Shown piece after piece: positions 18,590-27,856 of a stretch of 64,000 bases of DNA (positions are counted from its first letter, which is position 1; every line of letters starts with the position of its first letter). The translations under genes and the position numbers were made by a program. The stretch comes from Pseudarthrobacter sulfonivorans (GTDB taxonomy: Bacteria; Actinomycetota; Actinomycetes; Actinomycetales; Micrococcaceae). The stretch is taken from positions 124,001-188,000 of the forward strand of contig NZ_JACXBW010000007.1 in assembly GCF_014712225.1 (NCBI RefSeq), written 5' to 3'. The notes under the pieces are model-generated. The model was not told the DNA's origin. It did no database searches and was given only the letters and a program-made list of their open reading frames with translations.

Positions 18590-19486
18590 ATGACTATGGT
18601 TATTTACAGGTCCCATGCTTCCCTTTCCAGGACCAGTACCCGCGGGGGACTCCGGCGTGGTGCGGCGGCAGCGGCCCTCGGAGCGATACTGGTGTTCTCT
18701 GCGGGGGTCCCCGCCTCCCAGGCCGCCGACGGAAAGAACGACGCCGGCAAACCTGCCCAGGCCAAAGGACCCAAAAACGATTCCGTCATCGGGGGTGTGC
18801 TGAAGGACCTGCAAGGCGGTTCGGCCGGCCGTTCCGGAGCCCGCACCGCACCAGCCGAACCAACCCCGGTTTCCTCCAGCCCGGCCCCGGCCGGCACCAC
18901 GCCGACGGACACCACTCCGGCTGGCACCACTCCCACTGGTGCCGCGTCGTCAGGCCCTGCCCGGCCAGGCCAGGCCCGGTCATCGGACCCGGCCACCCAG
19001 TCCCCGACCCCTAGTCCCGTGGCCACCTCACCGGCCTCGCCGACATCGCCGGCAGCTGCGCCCACCCCAGGCGCCCCTTCCCACGGCACTGCTTCCCGGA
19101 GCCCCGCTGCCCAAAGTACTGCGTCGCCGTCCTCCTCGTCCGGGAATCCGCAAAACGGTTCAGCGGCTGACGGAACCGGCCCGGGCGGCGCCGGCCGGCC
19201 TGCTGCGCCCGGAACCGAGCAGCCGGGGTCCGCGGAACAAGGCTCCCGTCAGTTCCATGCCGCCCAGGGCGTGGCGAGCAATGCGACCCAAACCGCAGCC
19301 GGTGCCGACGGTTCCGGCTCCACGCAAACCGCCGGACATCCCACTGCTGCAGGGGTGCCGTCCGCCCGCCACGACATGACCGCCGCCGGACCCGCAGCGG
19401 AAACCACCAAAGTCTGGCTCGGCGTCGGCCTGGTAGGTTCTGCCGGGGCCGCGGGCCTCCTGTTTGCCAGGATCCGCAAGTTCTGA
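18590..19486 (+). CDS. Secreted Pro/Ala/Ser/Thr/Gly-rich protein with C-terminal membrane anchor, unknown function
   Basis: Unrecognised 298-aa protein. The start is put at ATG 18590 because a signal peptide follows: basic RTSTRGGLRRG, hydrophobic AAAAALGAILVFSAGV, cleavage after ASQA. Roughly residues 60-265 are a disordered Pro/Ala/Ser/Thr/Gln-rich stalk without cysteines or a folded core. The C-terminus (KVWLGVGLVGSAGAAGLLFA, then RIRKF) is a single membrane helix with a basic tail, resembling a cell-wall-sorting tail, but no LPxTG motif precedes it. A TAGGGT box at 18582-18587 just before the ATG could mean a leaderless transcript. It sits between hemY and hemQ in the same direction; any link to haem is conjecture. 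Confidence 0.75.
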   Translation: MTMVIYRSHASLSRTSTRGGLRRGAAAAALGAILVFSAGVPASQAADGKNDAGKPAQAKGPKNDSVIGGVLKDLQGGSAGRSGARTAPAEPTPVSSSPAPAGTTPTDTTPAGTTPTGAASSGPARPGQARSSDPATQSPTPSPVATSPASPTSPAAAPTPGAPSHGTASRSPAAQSTASPSSSSGNPQNGSAADGTGPGGAGRPAAPGTEQPGSAEQGSRQFHAAQGVASNATQTAAGADGSGSTQTAGHPTAAGVPSARHDMTAAGPAAETTKVWLGVGLVGSAGAAGLLFARIRKF

Positions 19487-19553
19487 CCTGTGGCCGAAAG
19501 GCAGCGTCAGCCGAAAGGGGTCCCGCCAGATCTCCGGTCCCTGCCGGCCGGGC

Positions 19554-19606
19554 GAAGTGTGAAATTGCGCACTTCTACGCCTTGTAGAAGTCGCTGGTTT
19601 CGACTT
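19554..19606 (+). promoter_or_regulatory. Overlapping alternative hairpins upstream of hemQ
   Basis: Three inverted repeats share arms: GAAGTG 19554-19559 with CACTTC 19570-19575; CTTCTAC 19572-19578 with GTAGAAG 19584-19590; AAGTCG 19588-19593 with CGACTT 19601-19606. Adjacent pairs cannot form together, the layout of an attenuator-like switch or of nested operators. It lies 30 nt before the hemQ ATG. Function is unproven; the stems are only 6-7 bp. Confidence 0.35.
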
Positions 19607-19635
19607 GGGCGGACGGAACGGGCAAACTGGTAAGC

Positions 19636-20337
19636 ATGAGCCACACTTCTGTCGAATCTGTCACTAAAACCGAAGAATCAGCCGAGCAGTTCTTCACACT
19701 CTGGACGGTTTTCAAACGCTCCGAGGAGCTCGTGCGGAGCGCTGACGCTGCCGCCGACTTCGACGCTCTGCTCTCCCGGCTGGCCGACGCCGGGGTGACC
19801 CACCGCGGCAGCTATGACGTCTCAGCCATGCGCGCCGATGCCGACGTGATGGTCTGGCTCCACGGCCCCAAGCCCGAAGACCTCCAGAAGGCCATCCGCG
19901 ACATCCGCCGCAGCAAACTGTTCGCCGGCACCGAGATCGTCTGGTCGGCCATGGGCGTGCACCGCGAGGCCGAATTCGCCAAGAACCACACGCCGGCCTA
20001 CTCCCGCGGTGTGGCGCCGGCCGAGTGGCTGTGCGTTTATCCCTTCGTGCGGTCCTACGAGTGGTACATCCTCCCCGAGGCGGAGCGCGGCAAGATGCTC
20101 CGCGACCACGGCATGCTGGGCCGGGACTTCCCGCAGGTCATCTCCAACACTGTTTCCTCCTTCGCCCTCGGCGACTGGGAATGGATCCTGGGCCTCGAAG
20201 CCCCGGAGCTGGTTGATCTGGTTGACCTGATGCGGCACCTGCGTTCCACCGAGGCCCGCAACCACGTCCGGGAGGAAATTCCGTTCTACACCGGCCGCCG
20301 CGTCACCCCTGCCGAGGTTGCAGAGGTCCTGGCGTGA
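19636..20337 (+). CDS. hemQ: Coproheme decarboxylase (HemQ/ChdC)
   Basis: Peroxide-dependent enzyme that decarboxylates coproheme III to haem b, the last step of the coproporphyrin pathway. The 233-aa chlorite-dismutase-fold protein has residues aligning with those studied in Corynebacterium diphtheriae ChdC: distal H118 (KNHTPAY), catalytic Y135 (CVYPFVRSYEWYILP) and probable proximal H158 (RDHGMLGRDFP). Its stop overlaps the hemH start by 4 nt, coupling the last two steps of haem formation. A structured leader precedes it. Confidence 0.96.
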   Translation: MSHTSVESVTKTEESAEQFFTLWTVFKRSEELVRSADAAADFDALLSRLADAGVTHRGSYDVSAMRADADVMVWLHGPKPEDLQKAIRDIRRSKLFAGTEIVWSAMGVHREAEFAKNHTPAYSRGVAPAEWLCVYPFVRSYEWYILPEAERGKMLRDHGMLGRDFPQVISNTVSSFALGDWEWILGLEAPELVDLVDLMRHLRSTEARNHVREEIPFYTGRRVTPAEVAEVLA

Positions 20338-21599
20338 CCGGTTCTGATCCCCAAAACGGCTCCTCGCTGACCACAGTCAATCCGGTCACTGAAGCGGGCC
20401 GCATGGCGCCCAAGGAGTATGACGCGGTCCTGCTCGCCTCGTTTGGCGGACCCGAAGGCCAGGACGACGTCCTTCCCTTCCTGCGCAACGTCACCCGCGG
20501 CCGCGGCATCCCGGACGAGCGGCTTGAAGAGGTGTCCCACCACTACCGGGCCAACGGCGGCATCAGCCCCATCAACCAGCAGAACCGCGAGCTCAAGGCC
20601 TCCCTCGAAGCGGAGCTCGCGGCGCGCGGAATCAGCCTTCCGGTGCTGTGGGGCAACCGCAACTGGGACCCTTACCTTCCGCAGACCCTGCGGGACGCGT
20701 ACGACGCCGGCCACCGCAAATTGCTCATGGTCACCACGAGTGCCTACTCCTGTTACTCCAGCTGCCGCCAGTACCGCGAGGACATCGGCGTGGCCCTGAC
20801 GGAGACCGGGCTGGACGGCCGGCTGGAGGTGGACAAGGTACGCCAGTACTTCGACCACCCGGGCTTCGTCGAACCGTTCATTGAAGGAACGGCTGCGGGG
20901 CTGGCGGACGTCCGCGCCCGGCTCGCCGCCGCCGGCACACCGGACGCCCCCGTGCACATCGTCTTTGCGACGCACTCCATCCCCACCCGTGACGCTGAAG
21001 CCGCGGGACGCTCCGAGGCCGAACCCCGCGAGTTTGAGGAAGGCTCGGCCTACGTGGCCCAGCACCTGGCAACGGCCGCGGCGGTCATTGAGCGGGTCAA
21101 GGCCGAGTCCGGCCTGACCGCGTCCTGGTCCCTGGTCTACCAGTCGCGCTCCGGTGCCCCGCACGTGCCGTGGCTTGAGCCCGACATCAACGACGCCATT
21201 GGGGAACTGGCGGGCCAGGGCATCAAGGGCATCGTCATCGTCCCGCTGGGCTTCGTCAGCGACCACATGGAGGTGGTCTGGGACCTGGACACCGAAGCCA
21301 TGGAGACCTGCCGCAACCTGGGACTCGCCGCGACGCGCGTTCCGACGCCCGGCACGCACCGGAAATTCGTGAACGGCCTGGTTGACCTCATTTCGGAACG
21401 TACGCGGGCCAATAACATCAGCGTCAGGCCCGCCCTGACAGCCTTGGGCCCGTGGTACGACGTCTGCCGGCCCGGCTGCTGTGCTAATTTCCGCGGCGAA
21501 AAGCCGACCATCGCCGGCGCAGACACGACCGTGGGCACCGGGCATGACGAGTACCCGGCAGGCGGCGCGGGCACTGCCGGGGGAGAAGGCACACTGTGA
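20334..21599 (+). CDS. hemH: Coproporphyrin ferrochelatase (HemH/CpfC), probable [2Fe-2S] protein
   Basis: Inserts iron into coproporphyrin III. Catalytic residues are visible: H214 in FATHSIP and E313 in SDHMEVVWDLD. Cysteines at 140 or 144 (SAYSCYSSCRQY) and at 378, 382 and 383 (WYDVCRPGCCANF) match the internal plus C-terminal Cys pattern that binds a [2Fe-2S] cluster in actinobacterial ferrochelatases. The start is GTG 20334 overlapping hemQ. The ~40-residue acidic/Gly-rich C-terminal tail after the cysteines is an extension. It overlaps hemC by 4 nt. Confidence 0.95.
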   Translation: MTGSDPQNGSSLTTVNPVTEAGRMAPKEYDAVLLASFGGPEGQDDVLPFLRNVTRGRGIPDERLEEVSHHYRANGGISPINQQNRELKASLEAELAARGISLPVLWGNRNWDPYLPQTLRDAYDAGHRKLLMVTTSAYSCYSSCRQYREDIGVALTETGLDGRLEVDKVRQYFDHPGFVEPFIEGTAAGLADVRARLAAAGTPDAPVHIVFATHSIPTRDAEAAGRSEAEPREFEEGSAYVAQHLATAAAVIERVKAESGLTASWSLVYQSRSGAPHVPWLEPDINDAIGELAGQGIKGIVIVPLGFVSDHMEVVWDLDTEAMETCRNLGLAATRVPTPGTHRKFVNGLVDLISERTRANNISVRPALTALGPWYDVCRPGCCANFRGEKPTIAGADTTVGTGHDEYPAGGAGTAGGEGTL

Positions 21600-22579
21600 C
21601 CGTACGAATTGGAACCAGGGCCAGCAAACTCGCCCTGACCCAGACCCAGCAGACGGCTGACCAACTTGCCGCCGTCGGAGGCTTCCCGGTGGAACTTGTC
21701 CACATCACCACCGAGGGCGACGTCAAAACCGGTTCACTGTCCCAGATGGGCGGCACCGGGGTCTTTGTTGCGGCCCTGCGCGACGCGCTGCTGCAGGAAA
21801 CCTGCGATGTTGCCGTGCACTCACTCAAGGACCTTCCCACGGGCGCTGCACTTGGCCTGACCATCGCGGCGACGCCGAAGCGGGTGGACGTGCGGGATGT
21901 GCTGTGCGCGCGAGACGGACTCAAGCTGGCCGATCTGCCGCAGGGGGCCAAGGTGGGCACCGGCTCACCGCGCCGTGCCGCCCAGCTGCGTGCCGCCCGT
22001 CCGGACCTTGATGTGCGGGACATCCGCGGCAACGTGGACACGCGCCTGGGCCGTGTGCCCGGCCTGCCCGGCAATGCGGAAGGCGCACCAGGGGACCTCG
22101 ACGCCGTCGTACTGGCAGCGGCCGGCCTGGAACGCATCGGCCGTCTGGACACTGTCAGCGAATTCTTCGAGATGGACGTTATGCTCCCGGCGCCCGGACA
22201 GGGATCGCTGGCCATTGAGTGCAGGACAGCTGACGCCCCGCGCAAAGCCGGCTCCACCGAAGGATCCCAGGGTGTCCTTGCCCAAGCCCTGGCCGCGCTG
22301 AACGATGAGGACACCCGTCTCGCCGTGACCGCCGAACGTGCCGTGCTGGCACGCCTCGAAGCGGGCTGCGCCGCCCCGGTGGGGGCCTTCGCCTTCCGCA
22401 AGGGCAGCATGCTGTACCTCGAGGCGGCGGTGTGCGCCGTGGACGGGACGAAGATCGTCCGCGAAAAGAAGGCGACAGACGGGCTGACCGAGGTGGGCGC
22501 CACGCTGCTCGGCATCGAGGTGGCCGAGCTCCTGCTCGCCGCCGGCGCCGCGGAGATCGCGGACCTTGCCGCGTCCTGA
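21596..22579 (+). CDS. hemC: Porphobilinogen deaminase (hydroxymethylbilane synthase)
   Basis: Polymerises four porphobilinogens into hydroxymethylbilane. RIGTRASKLALTQTQ at the N-terminus, VHSLKDLPT, GTGSPRRAAQLR and RGNVDTRLG are family signatures; C258 in RLEAGCAAPVGAF carries the dipyrromethane cofactor. Compared with E. coli there are short Gly/Pro-rich insertions after RGNVDTRLG and near TADAPRKAGSTEG. The 327-aa gene starts at GTG 21596 overlapping hemH and overlaps hemD by 14 nt. Confidence 0.96.
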   Translation: MTVRIGTRASKLALTQTQQTADQLAAVGGFPVELVHITTEGDVKTGSLSQMGGTGVFVAALRDALLQETCDVAVHSLKDLPTGAALGLTIAATPKRVDVRDVLCARDGLKLADLPQGAKVGTGSPRRAAQLRAARPDLDVRDIRGNVDTRLGRVPGLPGNAEGAPGDLDAVVLAAAGLERIGRLDTVSEFFEMDVMLPAPGQGSLAIECRTADAPRKAGSTEGSQGVLAQALAALNDEDTRLAVTAERAVLARLEAGCAAPVGAFAFRKGSMLYLEAAVCAVDGTKIVREKKATDGLTEVGATLLGIEVAELLLAAGAAEIADLAAS

Positions 22580-23438
22580 TGACCTGGCGGCTCTGGGTGG
22601 CAGGCGCGTCCTGATCACCCGGAGCGCCGACCGTGCCCGGCCGCTGGCGTCGCTGCTCAGAAGCCTGGGCGCCGAGCCCCTGATTCTGCCCCTCATCGAC
22701 TTCGAACGGGCCACGGACCAGGCGGCGCTTGACGCCGCCCTGGATGACTTGGCGGCCGGAGCCTTCGACTGGCTTGTCATCAGCAGCATCACCACGGTGC
22801 GCGTGCTCGTGGAAAAGGCGGCCCGGCGCGGAACCACGCCGGCCGCGCTGGTCCCGGCCGGAACGCGGGTGGCCACGATCGGGCCGTCCTCCCGGCAGGT
22901 CCTGGAAGCCGTGGGCATTCCTGTGGCGCGTGCCCCGGAGGACAACCAGTCGGCTGAGGGGCTGGTGGGTCTTTGGACCGCTGCCCCGGAGCGCGTGCTG
23001 CTGCCGCAGGCAGACATCGCTGCGCCCGGGTTGCGCGAGGGACTGGCGGCCGCCGGCGCCGACGTGACCTCCGTCGTGGCCTACCACACCGTGGATTTCC
23101 CGGCCCGGCCGGAACGCCGCGTGGCAGCGGAACTGCCGCCCGCCGCCGGCAGTTCCACCCGCGGGGCACCGCCGGAGCTGAGCCCGCCGCAGATCAGGAG
23201 GGAGCTCGACGACGGGACCATCGACGCCGTCGTGGCTGCCTCGCCCAGCGCCGCCCGCCGCATCGCCGCCGCCCTGCTCCCGCTGGGCGGGTGCCGCTTC
23301 ATTGCCATTGGGCGCCCGACGGCGGCCGAGGCTGCCGCACTGGGCATCCCGGTGGCGGGCACCGCCAAAGTACCCACCCCTGACGGCATTGTGGCCGCCC
23401 TGGGCACCGTATTCGCCAACGAAGGGAACACCCAGTGA
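22566..23438 (+). CDS. hemD: Uroporphyrinogen-III synthase
   Basis: Closes and inverts ring D to give uroporphyrinogen III. The protein is divergent as usual for this family, but [18 protein letters not shown] at the N-terminus, [40 protein letters not shown] and the late [15 protein letters not shown] segment are characteristic of the two-lobed fold. No ATG or GTG is available at the expected position; TTG 22566, 14 nt inside hemC and preceded by GGAG, is the best start, giving 290 aa. A proline/serine-rich insert lies near residues 185-205. It overlaps hemB by 4 nt. Confidence 0.88.
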   Translation: MPRPDDLAALGGRRVLITRSADRARPLASLLRSLGAEPLILPLIDFERATDQAALDAALDDLAAGAFDWLVISSITTVRVLVEKAARRGTTPAALVPAGTRVATIGPSSRQVLEAVGIPVARAPEDNQSAEGLVGLWTAAPERVLLPQADIAAPGLREGLAAAGADVTSVVAYHTVDFPARPERRVAAELPPAAGSSTRGAPPELSPPQIRRELDDGTIDAVVAASPSAARRIAAALLPLGGCRFIAIGRPTAAEAAALGIPVAGTAKVPTPDGIVAALGTVFANEGNTQ

Positions 23439-24415
23439 GCTTTCCGAACCACCGCCCGCGCCGCCTCCGCACCACTCCCGCGATGCGCCGGCTCACCGCC
23501 GAGTACCGCCTGGCCCCGGCGGACCTGATCCTGCCGGCGTTCATCCGCGAAGGCCTCAGCGAGCCCAGTCCCATCACGTCCATGCCGGGCGTGGTGCAGC
23601 ACACCACCGAGTCCCTCAAGCGCGCCGCGGCTGAGGCCGTGGAACTGGGGGTCGGCGGCATCATGCTGTTCGGCGTTCCCGCCGTGCGGGATGCCCGCGG
23701 CACCGCCTCCCTGGACCCGGACGGCGTCCTCAACAAGGCTATCCGCGACGTCCGCGCCGAGGTGGGCGATGACCTGGTGGTCATGGGCGACGTTTGCCTG
23801 GACGAATTCACCGATCACGGCCACTGCGGTGTCCTGGACGCCGAAGGCTACGTGGACAACGACGCCACGCTGGAGATTTACGGCCAGATGGCCGTGGCCC
23901 AGGCCGACGCAGGGGCACACGTCCTGGGCCCCTCCGGGATGATGGACGGCCAGATCGCCGTGATCCGCCAGGCCCTTGAGGAGTCCGGCCACAAAAACAC
24001 CGTCGTCATGGCCTACGCGGCCAAATATGCGTCCGCGTTCTACGGCCCCTTCCGTGAAGCCGTGGACTCCCAGCTCAAGGGCGACCGCCGCACCTACCAG
24101 ATGGATGCCGCCAACCGCCGCGAAGCCATCCTTGAGGTGGAACTGGATCTCGAAGAAGGCGCCGACATGGTCATGGTGAAGCCGGCCATGAGCTACCTGG
24201 ACATCCTGGCGGACGTCGCCGCGATGAGCCCCGTGCCGGTCTCGGCATACCAGATCTCGGGTGAGTACGCGATGATCGAGGCCGCCGCCGCGAACGGCTG
24301 GATCGACCGGCGCGGTGCCATCACGGAATCCGTCCTTGGCATCAAGCGGGCGGGTGCCAACACCGTGCTGACGTACTGGGCCTCCGAACTCGCAGGCTGG
24401 CTCAAGGAATCCTGA
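23435..24415 (+). CDS. hemB: Porphobilinogen synthase (delta-aminolevulinate dehydratase)
   Basis: Condenses two aminolevulinates to porphobilinogen. Schiff-base lysines K197 ([14 protein letters not shown]) and K249 ([13 protein letters not shown]) are present. The metal-binding loop reads [14 protein letters not shown] (C121, D123, C131): the middle Cys of the zinc triad of E. coli and human enzymes is Asp, so the metal requirement may be mixed or Mg-supported. GTG 23435 overlaps the hemD stop. The region after the stop has short duplications (see findings). Confidence 0.96.
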   Translation: MSFPNHRPRRLRTTPAMRRLTAEYRLAPADLILPAFIREGLSEPSPITSMPGVVQHTTESLKRAAAEAVELGVGGIMLFGVPAVRDARGTASLDPDGVLNKAIRDVRAEVGDDLVVMGDVCLDEFTDHGHCGVLDAEGYVDNDATLEIYGQMAVAQADAGAHVLGPSGMMDGQIAVIRQALEESGHKNTVVMAYAAKYASAFYGPFREAVDSQLKGDRRTYQMDAANRREAILEVELDLEEGADMVMVKPAMSYLDILADVAAMSPVPVSAYQISGEYAMIEAAAANGWIDRRGAITESVLGIKRAGANTVLTYWASELAGWLKES

Positions 24416-24481
24416 GGCCGCAGGGAATCCTGACCGCGTCCTGGCGCCGCAGGGAATGTTTCCGGACGCCCGGTCGTTTGT

Positions 24482-25594
24482 ATGCGTATGCATGAAAACA
24501 GTGAGCTTCCCGCAACCACTCCTTCAACCGGGGGCAACCCCACCGCCCCCGGCCAGGCGGACACCATCCTGCTGGGCGTCAGTACATTCGGCGACGTCGA
24601 CCTGGCAGCCGACGGGGCACCCAAGCACCACGCCCAGGTGCTGCGCCAGGTGGTGGAGCAGGCGAAGGTGGCGGACGCCGTCGGTCTCCACTCCTTTGGT
24701 GTGGGGGAGCACCACCGCAAGGATTTCGCTGTCAGCGCTCCGGACGTGGTCCTGGCGGCCATCGCCACGGCCACGGAAAACATCCGGCTCGGCAGTGCCG
24801 TAACGGTGTTGAGCTCGGATGATCCCATCCGGGTCTTCCAGCGTTTCGCCACCCTCGATGCCCTCTCCAACGGCCGTGCCGAAGTGATCCTGGGCCGGGG
24901 GTCCTTCACGGAATCATTCCCGCTGTTCGGCCAGGACCTAGCCGACTACGACGTCCTGTTCGAGGAAAAGCTGGATCTTTACGACCGCGTACGCTCCCAC
25001 AACCCGGTGAACTGGGACGGCCGGACCCGGGCCAGCCTCCGGGGCCAGATGGTCTACCCGCACGTGGAAGGCCGCCTGCTTCCCACCTGGATCGGTGTGG
25101 GCGGCTCTCCCCAGTCCGTGGTCCGCGCCGCCTCCTACGGCTACCCGATGGTCCTGGCGATCATCGGCGGCGAGCCGGAACGGTTCCGTCCCTATGCCGA
25201 CCTGTACCGGCGCACGTTGGCCGAGGCCGGCAAGGAACCGCAGGCGCTGTCCGTCCACTCACCGGGTTACGTGGCCGATACCGACGAGCAGGCCCTTGAG
25301 GAGTACTACCCGCACTGGCTCGCTGTGCGGAACAAGCTCGGCGCGGAGCGCGGCTGGGGCCCGGCCGGGCGCGGCGAGTTCGAAGCCGCAGCCGACGACG
25401 ACGGCGCGCTGTTCATCGGTTCCCCGGAAACGGTGGCCGCCAAGGTGGTCAGGCTCAAGGGCACCCTGGGCGCGGACCGCTTCGAGATGAAGTACAGCAG
25501 CGGCACGCTGCCCCACGCCCGGATGATGCGCTCGATCGAACTGTTCGGCGCCAAAGTGGCGCCTCTTGTCGCAGACAGGCTTGCCGATAGCTGA
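24482..25594 (+). CDS. LLM-class flavin-dependent oxidoreductase
   Basis: A 370-aa bacterial-luciferase-like (F420/FMN) monooxygenase or reductase. Barrel features include [51 protein letters not shown] and [17 protein letters not shown], followed by [14 protein letters not shown] ~25-residue polar N-terminus precedes the fold. It lies in the haem cluster between hemB and hemL, 66 nt after hemB and followed by a strong hairpin before hemL. Substrate unknown; position alone does not prove a haem role. Confidence 0.88.
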   Translation: MRMHENSELPATTPSTGGNPTAPGQADTILLGVSTFGDVDLAADGAPKHHAQVLRQVVEQAKVADAVGLHSFGVGEHHRKDFAVSAPDVVLAAIATATENIRLGSAVTVLSSDDPIRVFQRFATLDALSNGRAEVILGRGSFTESFPLFGQDLADYDVLFEEKLDLYDRVRSHNPVNWDGRTRASLRGQMVYPHVEGRLLPTWIGVGGSPQSVVRAASYGYPMVLAIIGGEPERFRPYADLYRRTLAEAGKEPQALSVHSPGYVADTDEQALEEYYPHWLAVRNKLGAERGWGPAGRGEFEAAADDDGALFIGSPETVAAKVVRLKGTLGADRFEMKYSSGTLPHARMMRSIELFGAKVAPLVADRLADS

Positions 25595-25609
25595 GACTTG
25601 CTTTCCGCT

Positions 25610-25638
25610 CCGGAGCCCGCGCGTGGCGCGGGCTCCGG
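25610..25638 (+). terminator. Perfect 12-bp hairpin after the LLM oxidoreductase gene
   Basis: CCGGAGCCCGCG (25610-25621) pairs perfectly with CGCGGGCTCCGG (25627-25638) around a 5-nt loop, 15 nt after the stop codon. No U-tract follows, as in many actinobacterial terminators. It separates the hemQHCDB-LLM transcript from hemL, whose ATG is 31 nt downstream. Confidence 0.65.
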
Positions 25639-25668
25639 CCACCGCGGCGGGGATGGGAGAATAGGGGC

Positions 25669-26988
25669 ATGACTCGTTCCGATGCCCTCTTCGCCCGTGC
25701 CCAGACCCTGATGCCCGGTGGCGTCAACTCGCCCGTCCGCGCCTTTGGCTCGGTGGGCGGGACGCCGAGATTCATGGTTTCCGCCAAGGGGCCGTACCTG
25801 ACGGACGCGGACGGCACCGAGTACGTGGACCTGGTGTGCTCCTGGGGGCCGGCGCTGCTGGGGCACGCCCACCCGGCAGTGCTGGAGGCTGTCCATGCGG
25901 CCGTTGACCGAGGCCTGTCCTTCGGCGCCTCGACCCCTGACGAGGCCAACCTGGCAGCCATCGTGCAGGAGCGCGTGCCGGCTGCCGAGCGGGTCCGCAT
26001 GGTGTCCACCGGGACCGAGGCCACCATGACGGCTGTCCGCCTGGCCCGCGGTTTCACGGGCCGCAACCTCATCATCAAGTTCGCCGGCTGCTACCACGGC
26101 CACCTCGACGGGCTGCTTGCTGCTGCTGGATCCGGTGTGGCCACCCTGGCGCTGCCGGGCTCGGCCGGCGTCACCGAGGCCACCGCCGCCGAAACGCTGG
26201 TGTTGCCCTATAACGACCTCGCCGCCGTGGAGGCCGCGTTCGCCGCACACGGTCCCAACATCGCTGCCGTCATCACCGAGGCCGCTCCCGCCAACATGGG
26301 CGTTGTCACGCCGGGGGAGGGCTTCAACCTGGGGCTCTACCGGATCACGCGCGAGCACGGCGCCCTGCTGATCCTGGATGAAGTCCTGACGGGGTTCCGG
26401 ACCGGCTACTCGGGATACTGGGGCCTGACCGGGGGTGCGCCGGATGCGGCCGAGCCGTGGACCCCGGACCTGCTCACCTTCGGCAAGGTCATCGGCGGTG
26501 GAATGCCGACGGCGGCCCTGGCCGGGCGTGCCGAAGTGATGGACTACCTGGCGCCCCTCGGTCCGGTCTACCAGGCCGGGACGCTCTCCGGTAACCCCGT
26601 GGCCATGGCTGCCGGGGTGGCCACCCTGACGCACGCCACCCGCGATGTCTACTCGTTCGTGGACGTCCGTTCACTGGAGCTGTCCTCGGCGTTGTCCTCG
26701 GCCCTGGATATGGCCGGCGTGGACCACTCCATCCAGTTCGCCGGGAACCTCTTCTCGGTGGCATTCGGCACGTCGGCCAACGGTGTCCACAACTACGCGG
26801 ACGCCCAGGCCCAGGAAACGTTCCGGTACGCGCCGTTCTTCCACTCCATGCTGGACTCCGGCGTCTACCTGCCGCCGTCCGTCTTCGAAGCATGGTTCCT
26901 CTCGGCGGCCCACGACGACGCCGCCATGAACCGGATCTTCGATGCCCTGCCGGCCGCCGCGAAAGCTGCCGCAGCCGCAAAGGCCTAG
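25669..26988 (+). CDS. hemL: Glutamate-1-semialdehyde 2,1-aminomutase
   Basis: PLP enzyme converting glutamate semialdehyde to 5-aminolevulinate. The 439-aa protein has the entrance motif [17 protein letters not shown], the phosphate-binding [25 protein letters not shown] with the PLP-contacting Asp, and the Schiff-base lysine K273 in [12 protein letters not shown]. An Ala/Lys-rich tail ends the chain. Normal length. It follows a terminator-like hairpin and is itself followed by a strong terminator, so it may be transcribed on its own. Confidence 0.97.
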   Translation: MTRSDALFARAQTLMPGGVNSPVRAFGSVGGTPRFMVSAKGPYLTDADGTEYVDLVCSWGPALLGHAHPAVLEAVHAAVDRGLSFGASTPDEANLAAIVQERVPAAERVRMVSTGTEATMTAVRLARGFTGRNLIIKFAGCYHGHLDGLLAAAGSGVATLALPGSAGVTEATAAETLVLPYNDLAAVEAAFAAHGPNIAAVITEAAPANMGVVTPGEGFNLGLYRITREHGALLILDEVLTGFRTGYSGYWGLTGGAPDAAEPWTPDLLTFGKVIGGGMPTAALAGRAEVMDYLAPLGPVYQAGTLSGNPVAMAAGVATLTHATRDVYSFVDVRSLELSSALSSALDMAGVDHSIQFAGNLFSVAFGTSANGVHNYADAQAQETFRYAPFFHSMLDSGVYLPPSVFEAWFLSAAHDDAAMNRIFDALPAAAKAAAAAKA

Positions 26989-27022
26989 CGCCGCCGTCGG
27001 GCGCTGGTTCCGCGGTTAAGCC

Positions 27023-27093
27023 GGAAATCCCCGCCTCCCGGACAAAACCCCGCCTCATGCGAGGGGGAAATGTCCGGGAGACGGGGATTTTTT
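27023..27093. terminator. Bidirectional terminator between hemL and the amino-acid ABC operon
   Basis: GGAAATCCCCGCCTCCCGGACA (left arm 27023-27044) pairs with 27071-27088 (TGTCCGGGAGACGGGGAT; one mismatch), and the right side continues into TTTTTT at 27088-27093. The left flank (AAAT) supplies a weaker U-tract for the - strand. The loop contains a second copy of CCCCGCCTC and a small inner stem (CCTC/GAGG). It serves hemL on the + strand and the ABC operon on the - strand. Confidence 0.85.
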
Positions 27094-27118
27094 GTCGTGC
27101 GACTGGAAGTCGGTGCGT

Positions 27119-27856
27119 CTAGAGCACGTCTGAAAGGAATCCCTTCAGGCGGTCCGTCGAGGGGGCCGTGAAGATCTGCTCGGGCGGACCCGATTCGACC
27201 ACCACGCCTGCATCCATGAATGTCACGGTGTCTGAGACGTTGCGGGAGAATCCCATCTCGTGGGTCACCACCACCATGGTCATGCCGCCCTTGGCGAGGT
27301 CGGTCATGAGCGCCAGGACGCCCTTGACCAGTTCAGGGTCCAGTGCGGACGTGGCCTCGTCAAAGAACATCACCTCAGGCTTCATGGCCAACGCGCGGGC
27401 GATTGCGACGCGCTGCATCTGGCCGCCGGAAAGGTTCGCCGGCCGGACATCCGCCTTGTGCTTCAGGCCCACAAGGTCCAGCTGCTCCAAGGCCTCGGCG
27501 TGCGCCCGGTCCTTGGGCAACTTGCGGAGTTTGCGCAACGCCAGGCTGACGTTCTCCACCACCGTCTTGTGGGGGAACAGGTTGAACTGCTGGAACACCA
27601 TGCCGATCCGCTGGCGCAGCTCGTCGGGGTTGTCCTTGAGTACCGAACGGCCATCCAACAGGATGTCGCCCTGATCCGGTTCGATCAGCCGGTTCATGAC
27701 CCGCAGGAGGGTCGACTTTCCTGAGCCGGACGGGCCGATGACCGAAGCCGTGGTGCCCTTCTCAACATGGAGGTCGATGCCGCGCAGCACATGGTTGTGG
27801 CCGAACGAAAGGTGCAGGTTCTTGCCGGTCAGGGTGCCGGAGGTGAATTCGGTCAT
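27119..27856 (-). CDS. Polar amino-acid ABC transporter ATP-binding protein (GlnQ/HisP type)
   Basis: A 245-aa cytoplasmic ATPase. Walker [10 protein letters not shown] is at 41-49, the signature [15 protein letters not shown] and Walker [13 protein letters not shown] lie about 140-170, and the switch His is in [10 protein letters not shown]. Close to GlnQ/GltL family members. It overlaps the permease gene by 4 nt and is the last gene of a three-gene - strand operon (binding protein, permease, ATPase). Only one permease gene is present, so a homodimeric membrane domain is expected. Confidence 0.95.
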   Translation of the reverse strand: MTEFTSGTLTGKNLHLSFGHNHVLRGIDLHVEKGTTASVIGPSGSGKSTLLRVMNRLIEPDQGDILLDGRSVLKDNPDELRQRIGMVFQQFNLFPHKTVVENVSLALRKLRKLPKDRAHAEALEQLDLVGLKHKADVRPANLSGGQMQRVAIARALAMKPEVMFFDEATSALDPELVKGVLALMTDLAKGGMTMVVVTHEMGFSRNVSDTVTFMDAGVVVESGPPEQIFTAPSTDRLKGFLSDVL

